This document shows, piece by piece, positions 1 to 6,080 of a DNA stretch of 6,286 nt (the first letter of the stretch is position 1; each line of letters opens with the position of its first letter). This stretch comes from Tannerella sp. Lineage in GTDB: Bacteria > Bacteroidota > Bacteroidia > Bacteroidales > Tannerellaceae. The stretch spans positions 1-6,286 of the forward strand of contig JAIRLL010000325.1 in assembly GCA_031259505.1 (NCBI GenBank). Direction: 5' to 3'. A model generated the notes under the pieces. It had not been told where the DNA came from. It ran no database searches and saw nothing but the letters and a program-made list of their open reading frames with translations. Both the position numbers and the translations under genes were made by a program.

Positions 1-82
1 GCAATGACGCCGGATGCCGTTGCCTGCAACAATGGCATCTACGTCATTGCGACTGCGAGGTACGAAGCAGGAAGCAATCCAG
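1..82. repeat. Palindromic intergenic repeat, copy A (hairpin plus GCAATCCAG tail)
   Basis: Bases 1-9 (GCAATGACG) are the exact reverse complement of 42-50 (CGTCATTGC). Inside them GATGCC (13-18) pairs with GGCATC (34-39), so 1-50 can fold into one long interrupted hairpin. The right arm continues into GCGA and ends in GAAGCAATCCAG at 71-82. The same first 15 bases and the same tail recur in copy B (126-180), and related arms occur beyond pgk. The copy starts at the window edge, so it may extend further left. The core resembles GTCATTGCGAG...GCAATCC repeats that I know as dispersed non-coding palindromes in many bacterial genomes. No coding function is visible. It lies in the 3' flank of the transporter gene and could shape the end of that transcript. 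Confidence 0.7.
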
Positions 83-125
83 ACATGTCATTTTCCTCCT
101 GTTTATTTGATAAATATAGAGTCTC

Positions 126-180
126 GCAATGACGCCGGATACGCTCTGTCATTGCGAAGGCATAGCCTGAAGCAATCCAG
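126..180. repeat. Palindromic intergenic repeat, copy B
   Basis: GCAATGAC (126-133) is inverted at GTCATTGC (149-156) around a 15-base centre, followed by GA and a tail ending GAAGCAATCCAG (169-180). Bases 126-140 repeat bases 1-15 exactly. Compared with copy A the centre of the hairpin is shorter and lacks the inner GATGCC/GGCATC stem. This suggests a family with conserved outer arms and a variable middle. The 43 bases between copies A and B are A/T-rich and show nothing recognisable. Confidence 0.7.
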
Positions 181-257
181 TAGAATAATATCGCAAAATC
201 ACACCGTGCGCAGTCTAAAAAAACTGTCTTATTATGTAGCGTCCCCGTGCCGGCGGC

Positions 258-1433
258 TTATGCTTTGAATCGCCTCCTTTTGGTTTTGAAGGAGGAGAGT
301 ATCAGCGTCAGTGCGCCGTCGCTGGTGATGTTGTTGGCCGTCCCGAAGCTGTCCTGCAGGGCAAAGACGCTCAGCAGAAGGGCGGTCGCCGTCTCGTCGA
401 AGCCCAGCAGCGCCTGAATCAGTCCCAGCGACGCCACCACCGTTCCTCCCGGCAGACCGGGCGCTCCGATGGCGAAGATGGCTAACAGGAGGGTAAACAG
501 CGCCAGCGTATCCACCGAAGGAATGGAGCCGTAGAGCATCTGCGAAATGACAATGACCAGAAAGACAATGTTCAGCGCCGACCCGCAAAAGTGGATGTTG
601 GCGAAGAAGGGGATGGCGAATCCGCGCACGTCGTCGTCCAGCACATCGCTTTTTCTGGCTGCTTCGATGGCTACTCCCAGCGAGGCGGCCGACGACTGCG
701 TGCCCATCGCCGTAAGGACTACCGGGCCATAATGTTTCAGCACGCGCCACGGATTCTTACCCGAATAGAGCCCTGCCACAAGGTAACTGAACGCCACCCA
801 CAGCGCATTGCACAAAATCGTAATGACGATAAACACCGCAAAAAACGGCAACTGCGAATTGACCGTCCCCTCGTAGCTCAGTATGCTGAAGTTGAAAAAC
901 ACGAAAAACGGCAGGATGGGTATCAGTATCCGGCTTACCATCGCGGCGACGATGTCTTGAAACCGGTACAGCAGATTTTCGATCGTTTCCGCGTTTGTCC
1001 ATACGACAGCCAGGCCGACCGTCAGCGCCAGCGTCAGTGCGCTCATGACGGACATCAGCGGCGGAATGTCGAGGCGGAATATCATTTCCGGCAGTTCCTT
1101 CACGGCAGGCGCCGCGTGCAGGTCGAACAGCGAGATGCTGCCGTAGCCCGCAAAGATGGCAAAGACTGCGGTAATGACCGACGATACGTAGGCCAGCAGC
1201 AGCGATGCTCCCAGTATTCCGGATGCATTCTTCTTCATCCGCGTGACGGACGGCGTGACAAAACCGAATATAATCAGGGGAACAAGAAAAAAGATGACCT
1301 GCCCCAGCACATGCTTCAGCGGCAAAATGACGCCGACTGTCTTTTCATCGGCAAACTGGCCTGCAAGCAATCCTGCCACCACGGCTATAAACAGCCTGAA
1401 AGCCATGTTCGAAAAAAACTTCTTCACTTTCAT
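258..1433 (-). CDS. Dicarboxylate/amino acid:cation symporter (DAACS family) with atypical binding motifs
   Basis: This 391-residue inner-membrane protein has the hydrophobic pattern of the glutamate transporter (GltPh/GltP) family, which imports amino acids or dicarboxylates with Na+ or H+. Family landmarks are in order: hairpin-1 serine motif GTQSSAAS (244-251), the TM7 motif region NIHFCGSAL (279-287), hairpin-2 GAPGLPGG (323-330) and TM8 with D361, T365, N368 and D372. Against GltPh as I remember it, the TM7 NMDGT motif reads HFCGS. The TM8 arginine that holds the substrate side-chain carboxylate (R397) is G364, and D390 is a Phe. D394, T398, N401 and D405 appear kept. The protein is slightly shorter than typical members (about 400-430 residues) but intact. 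The ATG lies 29 bases after the amidohydrolase stop, so the two genes are probably co-transcribed. A weak -7-like AATCTTTG (1447-1454, minus) has no -33 partner. The family call is firm; substrate and coupling ion are not known. Confidence 0.9.
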   Translation of the reverse strand: MKVKKFFSNMAFRLFIAVVAGLLAGQFADEKTVGVILPLKHVLGQVIFFLVPLIIFGFVTPSVTRMKKNASGILGASLLLAYVSSVITAVFAIFAGYGSISLFDLHAAPAVKELPEMIFRLDIPPLMSVMSALTLALTVGLAVVWTNAETIENLLYRFQDIVAAMVSRILIPILPFFVFFNFSILSYEGTVNSQLPFFAVFIVITILCNALWVAFSYLVAGLYSGKNPWRVLKHYGPVVLTAMGTQSSAASLGVAIEAARKSDVLDDDVRGFAIPFFANIHFCGSALNIVFLVIVISQMLYGSIPSVDTLALFTLLLAIFAIGAPGLPGGTVVASLGLIQALLGFDETATALLLSVFALQDSFGTANNITSDGALTLILSSFKTKRRRFKA

Positions 1434-1462
1434 TAAACTTATAATTCAAAGATTCGGGACGG

Positions 1463-2923
1463 TTACTTTTTTACGCGGTAGTCCAGCGCGGGAGCTCTGT
1501 TTCCCAACAGCGGTTCGTATTTGAAATCCTTGCCGCGCCGGTTTTCAAATTCGGCTTTCGCTTTGGCCAGCAGTTGCGGACTGGTGTAGAGTGTGATGGC
1601 TGTCAGCGAAAACACCTTGGCGGCATTGATGAGACTTTTCGTGCCGATGGTAGTTCCGCCCGAGGCTGCGTTTTGCCAACTGTGTCCGGCGCTGCCGGGG
1701 ATAAAGGCCGCAGTGCCGAAGCTGACGGTCGGCACGTTCCAACTGACGTCGCCCACGTCGGTCGAGCCGCCGCCCGTCGAGGGTCGTTCTTCCGCCAGCG
1801 GCCGGACGGTTGCCGCCTGTGCGAGGATGCTGTCGTGTTCGTGCAGTCCGCGCACTATCGCGCGGGCAAAGGCGAGTTCGCGCGCATCGTATGTGATGCC
1901 GCCGACCTGTTCGAGTTTGCTCTGCACCAGTTCGGACAGTGTACGGTTGTTCAGCAGTTCGTAGAATCCGGCCACCGTTTCGGTCTCGACCGTCGTCTGC
2001 GTTCCGAGGGCTGCGCCTTCGGCAGCCTGTCCGATCCATTCTACCAGATTCTTCAGCACGTCGCGCTTCGGACTGCGGATGTAGTACGACACCTTGGCAT
2101 AGTCGGGCACCACGTTCGGCGCTTCGCCTCCGTTCACTATCACGTAGTGAATACGCGACGAAACGGGCACATGCTCGCGCAGCAGATTGGCCATGCAGTT
2201 GAACGCCTCTACGCCGTCGAGCGCCGAACGCCCCCTGTCGGGGCTGCCTGCGGCATGTGCGGCGACGCCACGGAAAACGTAGTCGATCATCATGATAGCC
2301 GTCCCCGTGCCCACGCTCACTCCATTGCCCGTAGACGGATGCCAGTCGAGCACGACGTCGACACCTTTGAAAAGACCTTCGCGCACCATGTAAACTTTTC
2401 CGCCTCCACCCTCTTCGGCCGGTGTCCCGAAGACTTTAATCGTGCCCGTTTGGCGGTTTGCCTCCAGCCATTGCCGGATGGCGACGGCGCCCGCTATAGA
2501 GCCGACACCGAAGACGTTATGCCCGCAGGCATGCCCATTGCCGCCTTCCACGAGCGCCTTGCGGTAAGGCACGGTATCCTGCGATAGGCCGGGGAGCGCG
2601 TCGAACTCGGCAAGGATACCGATCACCGGACTTCCCGAACCGTACGTGGCCACGTAGGCAGTAGGCATGCCGGCTACGCCCGCCTCGACCGCGAAACCGT
2701 TTTCACGCAGGTGATACTGATGCGCGCCGCTGCTCTGCGTTTCGAGGAATCCGAGTTCGGGATGGCTCCATATCTGCTTCTGCAACTTGTCGTACACGCC
2801 GAAAGACCTGTCCAGATATGCGATTGCCGCATTATCCGACACGTCGCTTTTTCTTTTTTTCTGACCGTATGCGGTCGGAAAAATCACCGCCACACTGAAA
2901 AATACAATAATTATCCGCTTCAT
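1463..2923 (-). CDS. Exported M20 family amidohydrolase (AbgB-like, subfamily M20D)
   Basis: This 486-residue zinc or manganese amidohydrolase resembles the p-aminobenzoyl-glutamate hydrolase subunit AbgB and IAA-amino acid hydrolases, which split N-acyl or N-aryl amino acid amides. Residues 1-20 form a signal peptide (MKR, hydrophobic core, TAYG then Q), so it should act in the periplasm, whereas E. coli AbgB is cytoplasmic. Likely metal ligands are C133 and H135 in HACGHN, E171 in PAEEGGGG (E170 the probable general base), H195 in DWHPS and H414 in AGHSW. The dimerisation-domain motif HAAGSP is at 223-228, and the AbgB-like STDVGDVSW is at 387-395. HACGHD of many relatives is HACGHN here. 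The length matches AbgB (about 480) plus a signal peptide. There is no AbgA partner nearby, so a homodimer is likely. The start is supported by the signal peptide and by a promoter with a short A/T-rich leader. The downstream symporter gene suggests import of a released product. The exact substrate is unknown. Confidence 0.92.
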   Translation of the reverse strand: MKRIIIVFFSVAVIFPTAYGQKKRKSDVSDNAAIAYLDRSFGVYDKLQKQIWSHPELGFLETQSSGAHQYHLRENGFAVEAGVAGMPTAYVATYGSGSPVIGILAEFDALPGLSQDTVPYRKALVEGGNGHACGHNVFGVGSIAGAVAIRQWLEANRQTGTIKVFGTPAEEGGGGKVYMVREGLFKGVDVVLDWHPSTGNGVSVGTGTAIMMIDYVFRGVAAHAAGSPDRGRSALDGVEAFNCMANLLREHVPVSSRIHYVIVNGGEAPNVVPDYAKVSYYIRSPKRDVLKNLVEWIGQAAEGAALGTQTTVETETVAGFYELLNNRTLSELVQSKLEQVGGITYDARELAFARAIVRGLHEHDSILAQAATVRPLAEERPSTGGGSTDVGDVSWNVPTVSFGTAAFIPGSAGHSWQNAASGGTTIGTKSLINAAKVFSLTAITLYTSPQLLAKAKAEFENRRGKDFKYEPLLGNRAPALDYRVKK

Positions 2924-2946
2924 GTTTTATTATTTTTTTTACGGCG

Positions 2947-2978
2947 CAAAGATAGCGCGTATTCCGCATTTCTCGAAA
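2947..2978 (-). promoter_or_regulatory. Bacteroides-type promoter for the amidohydrolase-symporter operon
   Basis: On the minus strand TATCTTTG (2954-2947) matches the -7 consensus TAnnTTTG exactly. TTTC (2978-2975) sits 20 bases upstream as a near-match to the -33 element TTTG, and 19-21 bases is the usual spacing. Transcription would start around 2941, leaving a leader of about 18 A-rich bases before the ATG at 2923, with no Shine-Dalgarno. The -33 element lies inside the left arm of the inverted repeat at 2969-3005, so a bound protein there could control the promoter. Confidence 0.65.
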
Positions 2979-3014
2979 TACCCTGTTTGTGGTATTTTCG
3001 AGAAATTCGAGAAA
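2969..3014. repeat. Operator-like inverted repeat plus extra half-site overlapping the amidohydrolase promoter
   Basis: The left arm TTTCTCGAAATACC (2969-2982) and the right arm GGTATTTTCGAGAAA (2991-3005) are complementary apart from one extra base, around an 8-base centre CTGTTTGT. The outer half-site TTCGAGAAA at 2997-3005 is repeated at once at 3006-3014. This gives three copies of the same 9-mer, one of them inverted. No T-run follows the hairpin on either strand, so it is a poor intrinsic terminator for the lipoprotein gene ending at 3059. Overlap with the -33 element suggests a transcription-factor site or an RNA switch. The regulator is unknown and none is encoded in the window. Confidence 0.6.
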
Positions 3015-3058
3015 GAAGTCTATCACTACGGGAAAGAAAGTCCGGGGACACTGTGTAT

Positions 3059-4084
3059 CTAACCGTTCAATCGCACAAAGAAAAGCACCGGATTATCCGG
3101 TTCATCGCGTTCGGGAAATAGTTTGGCGGCGTCTTTTCCCGTTTTGTAGAAGTAGTATTCGCTGCCGTCCGTGTTCAGCGGCTGTATGTCTGTGACGACT
3201 CCCGTGCCGAAGAAATCGTCTCTGAATCCGTTCATCTCGAAAGACGTCCGGCTATTGCGGTCGAAAACAAACAGGAAGTTCGACCGTCTCTCCGTGTTTT
3301 CGCAATACGAAGCAATCAGATAGCGGCGGCCGATACGGACAGGATAGATGCAGAACGGCATTTTGGCACGGCGGCTGTCGAACGCTTCGTGCGCAAGCAG
3401 ATAAAGCGTGTCTCGCAGGATATTGCCCCTTTCGGCAAACGGCGAATATATGTAGGGCATGTTTTCCGACACGGCAAATTCCGGCTCAAAATGACGGTGC
3501 ACGCTACGGCGTCCCAAATCCACATCCGGCAGGTCAAAACATTCCGTGCTCCGGTCGGCCAGGTCGAAACGCAGCAATCCGTTTTCGAAGATATTTTCGG
3601 GCGACAGGTGTTCGAACGTAAACCACAGGGCATTGGAATGACAGGCGATATGTTTCAACTCAAACTTTCCGGCCGGCGCGCTCAAATCCTCCTGTTTCCG
3701 TTCGGCGCCGTCAAAAGTACAAAAATGGATCTGCCGGGACCGGTCGAGGACAATCAACTGTTGTTGTTGGGGATTGACCGTATAGTCGAGAATCCGGCTG
3801 TCGCTTTGCAATGAAATGCGGTTTTGGAAATTACCGTTGCGACCGAACCGGTAAATCAGGTTATCGCACAGTACGAATACATTATGGCCGGAGCAAATCA
3901 CCTTCTCCGGCCTGTCGATGCGGCATGTGGCGTTCGTTTCCAGCGGCACGGCCGTGACCCTGTCGGCGATGGTGGACAACCGTTCTGTCACATCAGAATC
4001 GTCGCATACACCGGACAACGGCATATCACTCTGATGTACACATGACGCGACAGCGATAAATAAAAGGAGAATGGGCGTTTTCAC
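3059..4084 (-). CDS. 6-bladed beta-propeller lipoprotein (BF3164/DUF5128-like)
   Basis: This is a 341-residue surface or periplasmic lipoprotein of unknown function. It begins with GTG (read as Met). The N-terminus MKTPILLLFIAVASC has a lipobox VASC with the lipidated cysteine at C15, which strongly supports this start. The phrase VTAVPLET (43-50), followed by repeated blade-like segments such as NVFVLCDNLIYRF (68-80), QQLIVLDRSRQIHFCTFDG (108-126) and FLFVFDRNSR (270-279), is typical of Bacteroidota 6-bladed beta-propeller proteins. The glycine-rich GxGPGEY-type segment common after the second strand in many relatives is not seen. Ten cysteines in total is high for an envelope protein. The small peptide gene at 4110-4274 lies 25 bases upstream on the same strand, so the two are probably one transcript. 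The amidohydrolase gene follows after 135 bases but has its own promoter. The fold call is inferred from sequence style; no ligand or partner can be named. Confidence 0.8.
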   Translation of the reverse strand: MKTPILLLFIAVASCVHQSDMPLSGVCDDSDVTERLSTIADRVTAVPLETNATCRIDRPEKVICSGHNVFVLCDNLIYRFGRNGNFQNRISLQSDSRILDYTVNPQQQQLIVLDRSRQIHFCTFDGAERKQEDLSAPAGKFELKHIACHSNALWFTFEHLSPENIFENGLLRFDLADRSTECFDLPDVDLGRRSVHRHFEPEFAVSENMPYIYSPFAERGNILRDTLYLLAHEAFDSRRAKMPFCIYPVRIGRRYLIASYCENTERRSNFLFVFDRNSRTSFEMNGFRDDFFGTGVVTDIQPLNTDGSEYYFYKTGKDAAKLFPERDEPDNPVLFFVRLNG

Positions 4085-4109
4085 AAGTATATTATCTTTG
4101 AATACCTTA

Positions 4110-4274
4110 TTACCATTTTGCGTAGAAAGAAGCCGAATCCGGCGTCAGGCTCCTGTAAGCCTCCGGCTGAACCGTGTAATTTGTGTCGTCCACATGGTCG
4201 CGGATTTCGCCTTCGTCAAAGAACAGCGAGTAACACAATATCACCACAAAGAAAGATAATAACAAAGGTTTCAT
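4110..4274 (-). CDS. Small 54-residue peptide with hydrophobic leader, upstream of the beta-propeller lipoprotein
   Basis: An open frame runs ATG to TAA on the minus strand for 54 residues. It starts MKPLLLSFFVVILCYS, with a hydrophobic stretch at residues 4-19 like a signal peptide or single membrane anchor. An acidic segment follows (D20, E21, E23, D26, D29, D30), then a polar tail ending SFYAKW. C14 lies in the hydrophobic part, but VILC is a poor lipobox because of the Leu at -1. The stop is 25 bases before the GTG of the lipoprotein, in the same direction, and a -7 element lies about 97 bases upstream. In Bacteroidota, short exported peptides (for example those with an NVEALA motif) often precede beta-propeller lipoproteins of this type. 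This one has the position but not the motif. Support comes from the leader-like N-terminus, the clean reading frame and the spacing. Function is unknown, and it could be a non-coding leader. Confidence 0.6.
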   Translation of the reverse strand: MKPLLLSFFVVILCYSLFFDEGEIRDHVDDTNYTVQPEAYRSLTPDSASFYAKW

Positions 4275-4370
4275 ATCCAAACTGTTTTCTTTATTGATGC
4301 GTTTTATTCCTTAAACGGTGTATGGCAAAAAAAATTGTGTGAAACAGGAGTAAAATAATATATTTTGTTT

Positions 4371-4378
4371 CAAAGATA
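4371..4378 (-). promoter_or_regulatory. Probable -7 element for the small peptide and lipoprotein operon
   Basis: TATCTTTG on the minus strand is an exact TAnnTTTG match, the same octamer as in the amidohydrolase promoter. No good TTTG is found at 19-21 bases upstream; the nearest (4411-4408) is 29 bases away, so the -33 part is weak or absent. A start near 4365 would give a leader of about 90 A/T-rich bases before the small peptide's ATG at 4274. Confidence 0.45.
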
Positions 4379-4477
4379 TGGCTGGAGAAACGTCCGATAC
4401 AGAGACACAAATTATATGCTGCTGTATTATAACGTGTTGCAACGAAACGTAAAATTGCTGTTTCTATTCGGAGAAAT

Positions 4478-4511
4478 AAAAAAAACTTCTGTCCGGACGA
4501 GGCGGAAGTTT
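4478..4511 (-). terminator. Orphan intrinsic-terminator-like hairpin, minus strand
   Basis: AAACTTC (4483-4489) and GAAGTTT (4505-4511) form a 7-bp stem. Read on the minus strand, the stem runs straight into eight consecutive T bases (4485-4478), then ATTTC. On the plus strand the stem can extend to 11 bp with two G-U pairs but is not followed by T. No minus-strand gene lies between this hairpin and pgk, so it has no obvious client. It may insulate against antisense transcripts from pgk, end an unannotated small RNA, or be a remnant of a lost gene. Confidence 0.4.
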
Positions 4512-4570
4512 ACTGCACGGAAATTCTATAAGAATAATTGAGCAATTATGACGAAATTTATATGCCCGCA

Positions 4571-4605
4571 TTTAATGGCGGTTTAACAAATCCTTCATAT
4601 ATTTG
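4571..4605 (+). promoter_or_regulatory. Bacteroides-type promoter for pgk
   Basis: TATATTTG (4598-4605) matches the -7 consensus TAnnTTTG exactly. The best upstream partner is TTTA (4571-4574) at a spacing of 23 bases, slightly longer than usual, so the -33 part is uncertain. Transcription would start around 4611, giving an A/T-rich leader of roughly 50 bases without a Shine-Dalgarno before the ATG at 4660. Confidence 0.55.
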
Positions 4606-4659
4606 CACCGTTAAATTCCATAATCGTAAATTTCATAACATTATTAATGAGTCTTATTT

Positions 4660-5916
4660 ATGCAAACAATTGAGAATTATAATTTTGCCAATAAAAAGGC
4701 ATTTGTGAGGGTAGATTTCAACGTGCCTCTCGATGAGAATTTCAATATCACGGACGACACGCGTATCCGTGCGGCGCTCCCGACGCTGAAAAAAATTCTG
4801 TCCGATGGCGGGAGTTTGATTCTCGGCACGCATCTGGGACGTCCGAAAGGCGTGTCGGACGAGTTTTCGCTGAAACATATCCTTCAACATGTATCCGAAC
4901 AGTTGGGTGTCGACGTGCAGTTTGCAAGCGACTGCATCGGTGAAGAAGCCAAAGCGAAAGCTGCCGCCCTGCAACCCGGCGAAGTCCTTCTGCTCGAAAA
5001 CCTTCGCTTCTATGCGGAAGAAGAAGGGAAACCGCGCGGACTGGCCAAGAATGCTTCCGACGAAGAAAAAAAAGTTGCAAAGAAAAAAATAAAGGAAAGC
5101 CAGAAAGTTTTTACCGAAACGCTGGCATCATATGCGGATGTGTATGTGAACGACGCTTTTGGTACGGCACATCGCGAACACGCTTCGACGGCATTGATTG
5201 CCAATTATTTCGACGCCAACCATAAACTGTTCGGCTATTTGATGGAAAAAGAATTGATAGCCATCGAACAGGTGATGAAAGACGGCAAATCTCCATTTAC
5301 CGCCATCATGGGAGGAGCAAAAGTATCGTCGAAAATTGAAATCATAGAGAAACTGCTGGAAAAAGTGGATAACCTGATTATTACCGGAGGCATGACGTAT
5401 ACCTTTACGAAAGCCTGCGGCGGAAAAATCGGCAACTCCATCTGTGAAGACGACAAGCTGGACCTCGCCCTTGATCTGCTGAAAAAGGCTGAAAAACACA
5501 AGGTGAACCTTGTGTTGGCGCTCGATGCCAAAATAGCCGACAAATTCAGCAACGACGCCAATACGAAATATGTCGACGTGGATAAGATACCCGACGGCTG
5601 GGAAGGTCTCGACATCGGCCCGAAAACGGAACTGCGTTATACCGAAATAATCAAAAACTCGAAAACCATCCTGTGGAACGGTCCGACGGGGGTATTTGAG
5701 TTTGAGAATTTCACGCACGGTTCGCGTGCCGTGGCCGAAGCCATAGTCGAAGCGACGAAGAACGGCGCATATTCGCTCGTCGGCGGCGGCGATTCGGTGG
5801 CCTGCATCAACAAATTCGGGCTTGCCGACAAGGTATCGTACGTATCCACCGGAGGCGGCGCACTGCTCGAAGCTATCGAAGGCAAAATACTGCCCGGCGT
5901 GGCTGCCATTCAGTGA
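4660..5916 (+). CDS. pgk: Phosphoglycerate kinase
   Basis: This cytoplasmic enzyme of glycolysis and gluconeogenesis transfers phosphate between 1,3-bisphosphoglycerate and ADP to give 3-phosphoglycerate and ATP. The 418-residue protein is full length for Bacteroidota and all hallmarks are present. They are the N-terminal signature VRVDFNVP (16-23), substrate-binding R35 in [16 protein letters not shown] (58-64, H58 and R61), LLENLRFY (111-118, R116), [13 protein letters not shown] (164-176, R172), [10 protein letters not shown] (217-226), [10 protein letters not shown] (339-348), the nucleotide-site GGGDSV (375-380) and STGGGALLE (396-404). The Lys/Glu-rich insertion at about 120-150 (EEEGKPRG...[13 protein letters not shown]) is typical of Bacteroidota homologues. 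It stands alone: the neighbour upstream is divergent and there is no other glycolytic gene in the window. Start, stop and reading frame look intact. Repeats begin 12 bases after the stop. Confidence 0.99.
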   Translation: MQTIENYNFANKKAFVRVDFNVPLDENFNITDDTRIRAALPTLKKILSDGGSLILGTHLGRPKGVSDEFSLKHILQHVSEQLGVDVQFASDCIGEEAKAKAAALQPGEVLLLENLRFYAEEEGKPRGLAKNASDEEKKVAKKKIKESQKVFTETLASYADVYVNDAFGTAHREHASTALIANYFDANHKLFGYLMEKELIAIEQVMKDGKSPFTAIMGGAKVSSKIEIIEKLLEKVDNLIITGGMTYTFTKACGGKIGNSICEDDKLDLALDLLKKAEKHKVNLVLALDAKIADKFSNDANTKYVDVDKIPDGWEGLDIGPKTELRYTEIIKNSKTILWNGPTGVFEFENFTHGSRAVAEAIVEATKNGAYSLVGGGDSVACINKFGLADKVSYVSTGGGALLEAIEGKILPGVAAIQ

Positions 5917-5928
5917 CAGGGATACCGG

Positions 5929-6050
5929 CCCCGTCATTGTTAGTGGCTGGCGCATGGATTGTTTCATCGCTTCGCTCTTTGCAAAGACGGGGATGCCGTT
6001 CGTTGTCAGCGCCGGCATCCGATGTCATTGTGAGGCACGAAGCAATCCAG
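5929..6050. repeat. Palindromic intergenic repeat, composite copy C after pgk
   Basis: The copy has three nested parts. CCCCGTC (5929-5935) pairs with GACGGGG (5986-5992), enclosing an inverted-orientation core GGATTGTTTCATCGCTTCG (5956-5974). GGATGCCG (5991-5998) pairs with CGGCATCC (6013-6020), echoing the GATGCC/GGCATC inner stem of copy A. Then GTCATTGTGAGGCACGAAG and GCAATCCAG (6024-6050) give the direct-orientation arm, complementary to much of the 5948-5974 arm. The whole could fold into a long cruciform-like structure at the 3' end of the pgk transcript. Confidence 0.65.
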
Positions 6051-6080
6051 TGGGCTGACAATAAGCAAATAACTAAACAT

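Larger units (their letters stand above)
4275..4659. other. Divergent intergenic region between the small-peptide operon and pgk
   Basis: This A/T-rich stretch of 385 bases separates the minus-strand small-peptide/lipoprotein unit from plus-strand pgk. It contains a minus-strand -7 element (4371-4378), an orphan hairpin followed by a T-run on the minus strand (4478-4511) and a plus-strand -7 element for pgk (4598-4605). A short CCGC...GCGG inverted pair (4566-4581) sits just upstream of the pgk promoter. No open frame of convincing length or composition is visible, and I see no tRNA or riboswitch that I recognise. Confidence 0.6.

Noticed and set aside
1..180. CRISPR array from repeated GCAATGACGCCGGAT words
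   Set aside because: There are only two copies here, they are parts of long inverted repeats, spacing is irregular and there are no cas genes.
273..295. CCTCCTT/AAGGAGG hairpin at the end of the DAACS gene as a terminator
   Set aside because: The 7-bp stem lies inside the last codons and no T-run follows on the minus strand. It is partly a by-product of the Lys/Arg codons of the C-terminus.
591..1436. 281-codon open frame on the plus strand opposite the DAACS gene
   Set aside because: Its translation is rich in Arg, His and Gln with no domain or membrane pattern, while the opposite frame is a clear transporter. It is a shadow of that gene.
1447..1454. AATCTTTG as a separate promoter for the DAACS gene
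   Set aside because: It misses the first consensus base and has no TTTG-like element 19-21 bases upstream. The 29-base gap fits co-transcription better.
1574..2587. 337-codon open frame on the plus strand opposite the amidohydrolase
   Set aside because: The opposite strand encodes a complete M20 enzyme with all metal ligands. This frame has His/Arg/Cys-rich composition typical of an antisense shadow in GC-rich coding DNA.
4378..4452. Cys-rich 24-residue frame (MAGETSDTETQ followed by IICCCIITCC-type residues) on the plus strand
   Set aside because: It is very short, has no promoter or partner, and overlaps the minus-strand -7 element. The cysteines come from a TGCTGCTGT run and look accidental.
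5128..6018. 296-codon open frame on the minus strand opposite pgk
   Set aside because: It is antisense to conserved pgk motifs and runs into the repeat region. It has Phe/His-rich composition and no recognisable domain.
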